From assembly GCA_902651635.1 (NCBI GenBank), contig CACRSC010000010.1, positions 708,776-772,775 of the forward strand: DNA of 64,000 nt, written 5' to 3'. A model generated the notes under the pieces. It was not told where the DNA came from and did not search any database. It saw nothing but the letters and a program-made list of their open reading frames with translations. The stretch comes from Mastigamoeba balamuthi (lineage: Eukaryota > Evosea > Mastigamoebida > Mastigamoebidae). Positions 44,486 through 54,496 of the stretch are shown in pieces (within the stretch, counting starts at the first letter, position 1; every line of letters begins with the position of its first letter). The position numbers were made by a program, and so were the translations under genes.

Positions 44486-44733
44486 GTAGACGCAAATTGT
44501 GGTCTGTGCTACGGATTTTCTCGTGTTCCATGGACTCACCAGCAGATGGGGATGGTATCTCTAATCCGTTGCCGACGTGGACCTGCCACCATTGTTTCCG
44601 GATAACTATAGCGCAAATCCTTGGTTCTGCTTTCACGAACTGTGACCTGTATGTGCTTTGAAGTACTATGGTGAAGTCGGTGCTGTTTGCAGCTTCACCT
44701 GCGCTGGTTGAGTTCAACCCCCCCCCCGTCTTA

Positions 44734-45219
44734 CCACTTTGTGGTCCCCGAGGGCGTCGCACTCGAGACGCCCGTGCTGATGGTCCGCTCCGAGATCCTC
44801 GTGAAGTCGACCGACGAGGCCGACAAGGCCGACAAGGCCGACGAGCCCCACAAGACGTCGTCGATCGTCACCGCCCAGACGCCGATGCTCGTGGTCGACG
44901 GCCGCGCCGCAGGCTCACGGGACCAGCGGGCCGAGGCGAGAGGCGACCAGAAGGAGCGCGTGGAGGAGCAGGCTGTGCAGGTGGAGAGGAGGGGACTGGC
45001 GGCTGCGCGGCGATTGCAGCCGTGTTCGCCCTGGCGTGCGTGGGGGCCATCGCGGCGGTCGTCGTGGCGATCAGGAAGCGCGAGAGGAAGGTAAACGCAG
45101 CCGCGGCAAGGAGGGATCCCAGGAGGAGGCCCAGCAGGAGGGACCTCGAGATGAAGAGGGACTCGCCAAGAGTGTGCCTCCTCGCAGTGCCCCAGCTGGA
45201 CCCCCAGGGCTCCCTGTGA
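44734..45219 (+). pseudogene. Duplicated last exon of the receptor
   Basis: From TTACCACTTTGTGGTC to the stop codon this matches 41519-42006 almost base for base, including the membrane helix region and basic tail. It begins abruptly after a run of C (44719-44727). There is no 5' part, signal peptide or start, and the frame shifts near 45010, just before the membrane helix, because a few bases differ from the parent. It is a non-functional duplicate. Confidence 0.75.
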
Positions 45220-45411
45220 CCCGCCAGGACCTCTGTGAAATACCTCCGATCCACCGTACGGCACCCATTAGGCGTGCCATGTTGAGAATAAGAAATTGTA
45301 CGGTGTCAACTGTGTTCCATGACTTGCCTGTCTGACATAAAGATAAATCATCATTGTGTTTGGGGCATCTATTTTCACTCGAAACCTGTGATAATTCACT
45401 TTGCTGTTCAC

Positions 45412-46056
45412 CTAGAAGTTGTATGCCACAGGCATCGTAAGGAGATCTTGGTTCTGAGGCGGAGGTTGGACAGGAACTGGCATGTAGCCCCTGTGTGTCG
45501 CCCACGGGTAGTATCCTGGAGAGACTACAATCACTTGTGGATCTGGAGCTGCCACAGGGGCAGAGGAACTCTTGACCAGCTGGATGGACATCACCACCGA
45601 TGCGATGAAGAGCCCAAGGAGGACCATGGGAGGAACCGCACACACCAGAACCGGCAACACCCCAATGATGACGAGAAGAATGATAGCACCAGACGAAAAC
45701 ACTGTTAACACGAACACCATGGCCACGACCATTTGTGCCACATGGAGAGCTGCATACTGTGCCATAAGTTGGTGAGGAAGGATAAGCAGGATGAGTCAAA
45801 GTAACGGGGAAAATCAAGGGGGAAAGTTGCATACAGCGACTAGAAGGCGCTGCTGGTAGCGGGGTGCAGGGGTGGATGTCGCATAAAACGCGAGGCAGCA
45901 CAGCAGGGCGTGGAAGAAGAACACGATCCAGGGGAAACAGGACATCGTGGCATCATTTGCTGCGAGAATCAACAGCGCGGACCACCCCCCAGCCAACGTC
46001 AGAGACATGGAGGTGGCCGTGCACACTACTACACGGAACTGCCGCGCAGTCGTCAT
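45412..46056 (-). CDS. Tetraspan family protein T15
   Basis: Exons 46056-45835 and 45756-45412 encode 188 residues. It is the duplicate of T12: MTTARQFRVVVCTATSMSL, exon 2 YAALHVAQMVVAMV, PPMVLLGLFIASVVMSIQLV. The tail motif is altered to THRGYMPVPV. The box TCCGGAAAGAACCGGTGGG is at 46143-46161 on the plus strand, 105 bp from the ATG. Its position after the duplicated receptor exon copies the T12 arrangement. Confidence 0.78.
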
Positions 46057-46749
46057 GCGGGAGTGCGAGCGTGTGGCAGGTCTGCTGCGTTTTAAAAATA
46101 TGACAGCGAGAAAGAGCTTTTCCAGGAAAATCGGGTGAGCCACCCACCGGTTCTTTCCGGATAATCGCTGACTTCGGTAGGAAAACTCGAGATGAGGAAA
46201 CAGAGCATCTTTGAGACGCCAATCAGCAGCGGCCTCTTGATGAAGAGTAGCACAGCACACTCCTCGGCAACCTCCGAGGTCGAATGCAAATAGGAACGGA
46301 GTGGAATACGGACGCGCGAGACCTCCTGAGCGACGGCGAAGTGGACCAAGCACAGCCACCACACGGCCAGGGTGTTGTTGAAAGACGTCAAAAGCACCTA
46401 TCATGGTGGTGGATGTTGGCGGCAACAATGGAGAACAAAGGACTGGCAGGAGATTCGCCGTGATTCGATCTGGTTCCCGCCTCAGTGTCTGGCATTCAAC
46501 AATCTGGAACCAGTCAATGGTGTTCCCCATTAGCTCTAGCATCTCCTCTGACTGTGCAGAACTTGCGGGCGTTCTGCCACTCTCCGCACGACTGTTATCA
46601 CTCAAGACGAGTCAGCACACGTTCGAAGCCCGGCTCTCAGTTCATAATCACAGAGCCGCGTGCGTGTGACTGAACAGGTGAGGCTGCTGGTGGCCACCAC
46701 TGCGTATCTGGCATGCAGTGGGTCTCGGTCGTCCGTCCCTAGCGCGGGG

Positions 46750-47037
46750 AAACATGAAGAGCTGCATACTGTGCCATAAGGGGGTAAGGCTATACAGGAG
46801 CCTTAAAAATTGCGTACAGCGACTAGCAGGCGCTGCTGGTAGCGGGGTGCAGGGGTGGATGTCGCATAACGCGAGGGAGCACAGCAGGGCGTGGAAGAAG
46901 AACACGACCCAAGGGAGGCTGGGCAGCACGACAGGAGCATGTAGGAGAATGGCCAGCCCGGACCACCCCCCAGCCAACGTCAAAGAGAGGGCAGTGGCCG
47001 TGCACACTACAACGCGGAACTGCCGAGCAGTCGTCAT
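46750..47037 (-). pseudogene. Tetraspan T16, truncated
   Basis: Exon 1 (47037-46818) is two bases shorter than in T12, shifting the frame inside the second hydrophobic segment (CSLAL then out of frame). Exon 2 is cut after YAAL near 46755 and continues into receptor-derived sequence (GTCGTCCGTCCCTAGCGCGG). Confidence 0.65.
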
Positions 47038-47252
47038 ATGGGAGTGCGAGCGTGTAGCACGGTCTGCGACCTTTATTCAAAGAGAGCGAGAAAGAGCTTT
47101 TCCAAAACAGCAATTATGCCCTTCCTGAGCACACAGAGATCCAGACTTGCTGCTGGAGGAGTGGTTGATAAGACAGGGAAAACGAACCAACAGGAAGCCA
47201 ATTGCAAGGATGGGCTGGCTGCCTGTGCAGCGGCAGAAGCGTGCGGGGTGCC

Positions 47253-47627
47253 TCAGGTTCTCTCCATGGTGACGAGCTTGCGGCCCCATCGCGGGGTGAG
47301 CTGCTGCCACGACTCGGCGACGAGGCGCAGCTGCTCGTGCTCGGGCGCCTGGCGGTCCCTGTCCTCTGTGGCCGCGGGCACCCAAAACACAAGGCGGCCC
47401 CCGGCCCTCAGGTGCGCCGCAGCGAACGCCAGCAGGTCCGCCAGCATGTCGCCGCGCTTGTAGTCGACGCACTGCGGTGGCCTGCCCAGGTCGAGCTCGC
47501 CCTCGGCGGCCCTGTGCCTCGACGGCCTCTCCTCGCCCTCGCCCTCGGCCTTGGGGATCCAGTGCAGCGTCTTGGGCTTCACGCCGACTTTACGGACTCC
47601 CGCGCGCATGCCGTACGGCGCTGCGGA
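47253..47627 (-). pseudogene. TRMT11: Duplicate of the Trm11 last exon
   Basis: About 590 bp (47038-47627) match 48032-48621 almost exactly and include the whole last Trm11 exon with its stop codon. The copy ends at the 3' splice site and is followed by N at 47628 and then by tetraspan exon 2 sequence. The junction at an N suggests an assembly join, not a real duplication. Confidence 0.7.
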
Positions 47628-47628
47628 N

Positions 47629-48033
47629 ACCGGCAACACCCCAATGATGACGAGAAGAATGATAGCACCAGACGAAAACACTGTTAGCATGAACACCAAG
47701 CCCACGACCATTTGTGCCACATGGAGAGCTGCATACTGTGCCATAAGTTGGTGAGGAAGGATCAGCATGATGAGTCAAAGTAACGGGGAAAACCAAGGGG
47801 AAAGGTTGCATACAGCGACTAGAAGGCGCTGCTGGTAGCAGGGTGCAGGGGTGGATGTCGCCTAACGCGAGGGAGCACAGCAGGGCGTGGAAGAAGAACA
47901 CGACCCAGGGGAGGCTGGGCAGCACGACGGGAGCATGTAGGAGAATGGCCAGCCCGGACCACCCCCCAGCCAACGTAAAAGAGAGGGCAGTGGCCGTGCA
48001 CACTACAACGCGGAACTGCCGTACAGTCGTCAT
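47629..48033 (-). pseudogene. Tetraspan T17, truncated at an N
   Basis: Exon 1 (48033-47814, MTTVRQFRVVVCTATALSF) has the same two-base shortening as T16. Exon 2 starts normally at 47735 (YAALHVAQMVVGLVF) but stops at the N at 47628, half way through the third-fourth segment region. The missing part may exist in the real genome. Confidence 0.65.
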
Positions 48034-48246
48034 ATGGGAGTGCGAGCGTAGCACGGTCTGCGACCTTTATTCAAAGAGAGCGAGAAAGAGCTTTTCCAAA
48101 ACAGCAATTATGCCCTTCCTGAGCACACAGAGATCCAGACTTGCTGCTGGAGGAGTGGTTGATAAGACAGGGAAAACGAACCAACAGGAAGCCAATTGCA
48201 AGGATGGGCTGGCTGCCTGTGCAGCGGCAGAAGCGTGCGGGGTGCC

Positions 48247-49779
48247 TCAGGTTCTCTCCATGGTGACGAGCTTGCGGCCCCATCGCGGGGTGAGCTGCTG
48301 CCACGACTCGGCGACGAGGCGCAGCTGCTCGTGCTCGGGCGCCTGGCGGTCCCTGTCCTCTGTGGCCGCGGGCACCCAAAACACAAGGCGGCCCCCGGCC
48401 CTCAGGTGCGCCGCAGCGAACGCCAGCAGGTCCGCCAGCATGTCGCCGCGCTTGTAGTCGACGCACTGCGGTGGCCTGCCCAGGTCGAGCTCGCCCTCGG
48501 CGGCCCTGTGCCTCGACGGCCTCTCCTCGCCCTCGCCCTCGGCCTTGGGGATCCAGTGCAGCGTCTTGGGCTTCACGCCGACTTTACGGACTCCCGCGCG
48601 CATGCCGTACGGCGCTGCGGATTCGAGAGAAGGGCTGTGGGGCGGGGCACTGTGCGGGAAGCAGAGGGGGCACGCGCACGGTCGCAGACGATGGCGTCGA
48701 GGGGCAGTGAGGGCCGCAGGGGGCAAACGGAGAGGTCGGCCGCGAAGAGGCCCACAAGGCGCTCCGCGAGCCCGTAGTGCGCAAAGTTGTCCGCGACGTC
48801 CGGGCGGTGCGCTCCCGCGGCGTCGGCGTGCGCGTGCGATCGCGGGCCCTCGAGGCCGTGCAGCGCGGGCGCCGAGATGTCGCTGCCCAGCGCGTAGGCC
48901 CCGAAGTGGGCGCACGCGAGCAGCACACTTCCGGTGCCCGCGAACGGGTCGTAGACCAGCGACCCCTCACGTGCCTGCACAAGGCCCGCGCGTTCTCAGT
49001 CGGCGCTGCAGGCGCACGGGGGAGCGTACCAGGGCCTGGTTGGCCATGAGGAACGCGAGCTCGGGGTCCATCGAGGTCATCCCGAGGTACGGGCGGCCCC
49101 GCAGTGCGAAGCGGCTCGCGAGCCCCGCGTGGCCCGCGCCCTCGGCGACGAGCCTCGCGAAGCAGACCCAGCGCGGCTCGGCGGCCTGCTGCGCGCCGCA
49201 GTGCTCGAGGACCGCGAAGTCGACGTCGGGGCTGCGGAGGCAGACACGCATGCCCGCGGACCAGAGCGGCAGCGCAGAGGTCGCGGCGATCATCGACCGC
49301 TGCTCCTCGCACGAGCGGTTGCGGCCGAACGAGCGCACGGTGACGCGCATGCTGCGGCCCCGGAGCTCGCCCAGGGCCTCCAGGGGCCTCGCGCGGGCCG
49401 TGTCCGCGAGCATCTCGTCGAACGTCGGCCCATGGCCCCACACGTCGTAGACGCCCCTAAGTGCGCGGCCTCAGCAGCGGCACCCAAGGCCCCGCGCAGG
49501 GCTCTCACACCTTATCAGCATCGCACGTGATGCAAGGGACCGCGCGGCGTCCTCGGAGGGCAGGTCGACCCATAGGAACGGCGTCTGGGGCCACGCCAAG
49601 AGGTAAGGGAAAATGGAGAGCCCAAGTCAACTGACCTCGTCGGCGCTCGACGTGCTCGTGGCTGCGGCGCCGTCGGACGTGGTGTACGACACGCGGATGC
49701 CCAGCAGGCACCCGAGGGCGTCCAGCTCCTGCAGGCGGAACCCCACGTGCCGCTGCACAAACTTGAGAAGAAAGCGCAT
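48247..49779 (-). CDS. TRMT11: tRNA (guanine10-N2)-methyltransferase catalytic subunit Trm11
   Basis: Five exons, 49779-49636, 49584-49511, 49456-49030, 48974-48680 and 48614-48247, give 435 residues, close to human TRMT11 (463). The N-terminal THUMP-like region shows MRFLLKFVQRHVGFRLQELD, TPFLWVDLPSED and DVWGHGPTFDEML. TSMDPELAFLMANQ precedes the SAM-binding motif LVYDPFAGTGSVLLACAHFG and GSDISAPALHGLEG. The catalytic DPPYGMRAGVRKVG is split by an intron after the first base of the first Pro codon; splicing restores it. With Trm112 the enzyme methylates G10 of tRNAs in the cytoplasm. All phases match. An in-frame ATG at 49815 is possible but the later one fits the family. Confidence 0.88.
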
Positions 49780-50059
49780 CAATGACCCGCGCGCGCGACG
49801 CTGAGACCCGTGCAAAGATCTTCTGAGAAGATTCGCGTATCTTCCAGATTCTTAGTTTCTTTTTTGCCGACCCGCTGGCTGAGCCTCGCTACCGGCCCTT
49901 TCTGACTTGCCGGGCACCACCGTGCAGGCGGCAAGGACGGGGTCGGCATGCTGTCGTGACGTGTGATTCGCGATATCGTGCGGGGCCCGCACAATCTCCG
50001 AAATAAATCCAAACACAAATCCTAACAGGAAACAGCAGCAGCCGCGAGCCGCCAGCGCG

Positions 50060-52602
50060 ATGGGGTGGGACCCGACCAAGTTCAAGGTGAACGTGAAGCT
50101 GGCGCTGACGCGGATCAAGCTGCAGAAGCAGAAGACGGCCAACTCGGTGATCAACCAGAAGCGCGACATCGCCGCGGAGCTCTCGCGCAACCAGGAGGAG
50201 GCTGCCCGCGTCAAGGCACCCGGCCCCTTTCGGTTTCCCCTCCCCTGGGCCCCCTGCCCCGTTATCGCGTGGCGCAGGCCCTCCAGGGGCCGCTGGCGTG
50301 GCGCTGCCATCGCTTTTCCCTGTGCGGGTTCCGTTGCGAGTCTGAGCAGCGTGTTTTTTTTTCTGCGGGTCGTGTAGACCGAGGTGGTGATCAAGGCCGA
50401 CTTCCTCATCGAGGCGCTGGACATCATCGAGCTGTTCCTCGAGGAGGTCGCTGCCAAGCTCCGCCTCGTGGAGCTCTCCAAGCTGTGCGTCGGCGTCTCC
50501 GCTGCTCTGCTCCTCCTCTTCTCTCCTGTGCTGCAGTCTTTGCCACTGCTGTTCTCTCTGCCTCTCTGTCTGGTCTGTCCCTGTTGTCCTCCCTCTGCTC
50601 TGCTTCCGTACTGCTCCTGTTCCTCTCTTCCTGGCCCCACCCCCCCCCCCCCCGTGCTGTGCTCTCTATCTCTCTGTCTGCCTGTCTGCCCTGTATCTCC
50701 TTACTCTGCTGCTCTGCTTGCTCGCGTTGCCGTCTGCACTCTCCTATCGCTGCTGCTCTGTGTTTGCTCTGTCTGCTGTGGCTCACGCCTGCGTGGTGGG
50801 GTGGGCAGGGAGCCTCCGCGGGAGCTGGACGAGGCGCTGTCGACGATCGTGTACAGCGCTGCGAGGGTCAACGTGCAGGAGCTGCTGGTGATCCGCGACC
50901 TGCTGACCAAGAAGTACGGCAAGCCCTGGGCCACTGCCGTCATGGACAACTCCTCTGGCCACGCCAACCAGCGCGTCGTCCACAAGCTCAGCGTCGCCCC
51001 TCCAGGTGCCCCCCAGTGCCCACTGTCCCCCCGCCCCTGGCCCCTCACGCCGCCTGCCCCGCTGTCCTCCCCCAGAGGCGTTCCTCATCTACCAGTACCT
51101 CAACGAGATCGCCAAGACGCACGGCCTCGCGTGGCACCACGATGTGCCCGCCGACTCCCTCGGTACGCGCCTGCCCTCTGCCTCTGCTGCCCCCCGTCCA
51201 GCACATCAGCGCTGAGCCTCGGTGCCGCAGGGACCATCGGGCTGCCAGCAGCGGCCCCCGCAGGGTTCCCTGCTGCCCCTGCTGCCAGGAGCAGCAACGC
51301 GCCGGCCTACGCCCCTGGCAGCGCAGTGCCGTCGTTCCCCGCCCCTCCCTCGGGGTTCCCTGCGGCTCCCTCGGGGTTCCCTGCGGCTCCCGCGGGGTTC
51401 CCGTCGCCCCCCGCGGGCGCCCCGCGCTTCCCGAGCCCCCCGTCGGGCTTCCCGGCGGCCCCGGGCAGCGGCGCTGGCGGGTTCCCTGTGGCGCCCAGCT
51501 TCTCGCCCGACGCGTACCCCGCGCCTCCCCCGGGGCTCGCGGCGCCCCCGCAGTTCCCCGACGGCGTCCCGCCCGGGTTCCCCGTCGCCCCGTCGTCGGC
51601 AGGGGTGCCCGCGTTCCCCAAGCCCCCGAGCGCGCTGCCCTCTGCGCAGGCGGGCAAGCAGCAGCCGTTCGACCCCTTCCCTGTGCCGCCGGGCGCTGCC
51701 GCCAAGCCCCGGTCGCCGCCACAGCAGCAGCACCAGCAGGCCCAGCAGGGGCAGCGCTGCGGCGGCGAGCCCCTGGCGACGCCGCTGGCGATGTTCCCTG
51801 CAGCGCCTAGCGGGTTCCCTGCGGCCCCTGGCGGCGCGCAGTCGTTCCCGGCGGCGCCCAGGAGCGGCCCCGCGGTCCTCTCGTTCCCCGCGGCCCCGAC
51901 GGCGCTCCCGTCGTTCCCCGCGGCCCCCAGGAGCGACCCCGCGGACTCGGGGTGCGCGCCGTCGTTCCCGGCGGCGCCCCGGAGCGCTCCCTCGGCCCCC
52001 GCGTTCCCGTCGGCGCCCAAGAGCGACCCGGCGGCCGCCATGTTCCCCTCGGCGCCCTCGTTCCCTCCAGCCCCGAGGGCCCCGTCGTCGTCAGCGTCGC
52101 CGCCGTCGGCGCCGGCGTCGGCCCCGTCGTTCCCCGCGGTGCCCAAGGGCGAGCCGTCGGCGTCTGCGCCGCTGTCGTTCCCGGCGCCTCCGAGCGCGCT
52201 GCCGTCGTTCCCTGCGGCGCCCAAGAGCGACCCCGCAGGCGCCGCGGCTGCGTTCCCCTCGGTGCCGCGCTCCGACGCCCCTGCGCCCGCAGCGGCCGGG
52301 GTGCCGTCGTTCCCGTCTGTGCCCTCCAAGGGCAGCGCCCCCGCGGGGTTCCCGTCGTTCCCTCGGTGCCCGGCGGGCAGCAGTCGCCCAGGGCGGACGC
52401 CCCGGCGGGCTTCCCGTCGTTCCCGTCGGTGCCCAAGTCCGACGCGCCAGCCCCTCCCGCTGCGCCGTCTGCCGACGCGCCGTCGTTCCCGCAGTTCCCC
52501 AGCGTGCCGGGCGCAGGGGCGGCGGACCAGGAGCAGCCAGACGACCTGCTCGACTTCGACGACCTCAACGCCCGCTTCGAGGAGCTCAAGAAGAAGCGCT
52601 GA
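50060..52602 (+). CDS. IST1: IST1-like ESCRT-III regulator with a long Pro/Ala-rich insert
   Basis: Exons 50060-50215, 50378-50484, 50809-51005, 51076-51162 and 51231-52602. The Ist1 domain spans residues 1-180 (KFKVNVKLALTRIKLQKQKT, VIKADFLIEALDIIELFLEE, LDEALSTIVYSAARVNVQEL, LIYQYLNEIAKTHGLAW). The C-terminus DFDDLNARFEELKKKR is a MIM1 motif nearly identical to that of human IST1, which recruits VPS4 in late endosome sorting and cytokinesis. Between them lie over 400 residues rich in FPAAP, PSFPAAPKSD and similar repeats. Intron 1 appears to use a GC donor (AAG|GCACCC), because alignment needs the VK codons. One base is missing near 52362 (TTCCCTCGGTGCCC where the repeat predicts TTCCCCTCGGTGCCC), shifting the frame just before the conserved end; an error or a recent mutation. 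Confidence 0.82.
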
Positions 52603-52812
52603 GGGGCCGTGCAAGCGGGCGGCCCGAGCGCTGCTGCTGCTGCTGCTGCTGCTGCGGGGCTGCAGTGCCCCACAGCGCGGGCACCCGCACAGCCACCGAT
52701 CCACCACCCCCGACCAACACCAACACCGGCCGACTTGTCTGTCCACACACGGCGTCGTCTGCCCCGCCTCGTTTGGCCTCCGCCTCGCTGCTGCGGGGTG
52801 TGCAGTTGCTCG

Positions 52813-54496
52813 TCACAGTACACAGCACGCGCGGCTCACGGCAGCGTTGGGCGGCGATCGGCTCTCGGTGAAGCCCACAGTGAACGACGCGAACACCGGC
52901 CTGTGGTCCGAAAACTGTCGAGCAAGGGCAAAAACGCGGTCAGGAGAACCGCAGGGCAGACGCAGTGGCGGAGGGGAGGGAAGCGGGGCGCACGCACTCG
53001 TATCGTGTGCAGCGACCGGTACTCGAGCTGCGTGACGGCGGCGCCGCACCAGAGGATGCGGTCGGTCCACGAGGGCGTGCGCGCCTTGGGCGACGTGTCG
53101 TAGACGTCGCAGCCCGGGTCGAACTTGTACGTCGGGGGGAACGCCAGCGGGCCCTCCTGGTACCCCGCCAGCACGGCGCCCCTGGCCCTCTCGTTGGTCA
53201 GCTGGTCGTTCTTCACCAGCACCTCGACCAGCTCTGCACCGAGTGAGGGCGGGAATCAACTGATCGGGGGGCGACCTGCGTGCTTGATGATGTGCGTGAC
53301 GGCCGCGTGGCTGCCGGCGATGCGGTAGTTGAGGTCGCCGAGCCAGAAGACGCAGTCGAACTGCTCGCTGACGCTCTCGGCGCGGGGCCGCACGTCGCTG
53401 AAGGCCCTGGCGAGCTCGGCGTTGATCCTCGCCCAGTCGGCGTTCCTCCGCTCGCAGTACTGCGCGTGCGCTGGGCGCACCGCCGCGTGAGAGCCCCGCG
53501 GGCAACAGCCCCCGCGCGCACCTGCGAGATGGCAGCTGACGAAGAGCAGAGTGGTGCCGCCGACGGCCAGCGAGAGCGCGAGGCCGCCCTTGTTGCCGAC
53601 GACGTTGCCGATGCCCGTCGCGATCTCGACGGCGAACACGTCCGAGACGAGGTCCGCCAGCTCCGTCCACCCCAGCAGCGCCAGGTGCATCGCCCCCAGC
53701 GTCGTGCTCCCGATCATCGAGTACCTGCAGGGGGGCTCCCCCCTCTGAGACGCGACGGAAGGCGGCGCAGAAGCGGCGGCATACTCGGGGCCGGCGGCCT
53801 CGGCGAGCAGCGACTCCCACTGCTGCTTGCTGGCGACGACCATCGAGGCCCCGATGCTCCGCTGGCACTCCTGCGTGCCCACGGCCAGCACGTGGAACCT
53901 CTCCCGAGGTATCAGCTCCCGCACCACCTCGATGCCCGGCAGCTGCGCAGAGCCGCACACGTGGCCGCAGACGTCAGGCAGGTCGAAGATATTTTCCCCG
54001 CCAGATAAGAATATCTCCGAAGATATTCCCACCATTCCCCCCGACCACGGTCGCGACACGTCAGAGGTGCACGCCACCTCACCTTGCCGTGCATGTTCCA
54101 CGTGATGACGTGCACTCGCAGCGACGACGCGGAGAGAAGCGACTCGAGGGACTCGGCCTGCGAGCCCGGGGGGCCCGAGACGCCCGCGAACGCGCGGAAC
54201 TTGCCGACGACGTCCTCGCTGGCCGCGGCGGGGCGCGCGGTGGCCGGCCTGCGCACGCGGACGCGCGAGACGACGCCGGTGCGGTGCACAGGATCCGGAT
54301 CCGCCGGGACTTGAACCGATGCCTCCGGAGCTCCGCCGCCGCAGTCCTCCCGCGACCGCGACCGCGAGCGCGAGGTCGCCGGCCGCTGCGGGGAGGGCGA
54401 CGGCGACCGCGAGCTGTGGGGGCGCAGCGGGCGCAGCGAGGGGGAGGAGGAGGGGGCCCCGGGGACCGCGTAGGCCGCCGTCGAGGGTCGCTCCAT
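52813..54496 (-). CDS. Inositol-polyphosphate 5-phosphatase with CaaX tail
   Basis: Exons 54496-54083, 53942-53522, 53470-53276, 53233-52998 and 52914-52813 encode 455 residues. After a Ser/Arg/Pro-rich N-terminus the catalytic domain shows VITWNMHGK, VLAVGTQECQ, GNVVGNKGGLAL, FVSCHLA, FWLGDLNYRI, then PSWTDRILW and FSDHRPVFASF. The last three are the signature metal and substrate loops of type II 5-phosphatases (AP-endonuclease fold), which remove the 5-phosphate from inositol phosphates or phosphoinositides. The protein ends ACCVL, a CaaX box predicting prenylation, as in INPP5A/B/E, so it is probably membrane-bound. Intron 1 contains paired GAATATC/GATATTC and ATATCTTC words. Confidence 0.87.

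Noticed and set aside
51307-52746. 479-codon minus frame rich in GNDGAAG
   Set aside because: Shadow of the FPAAP-type repeats of IST1.
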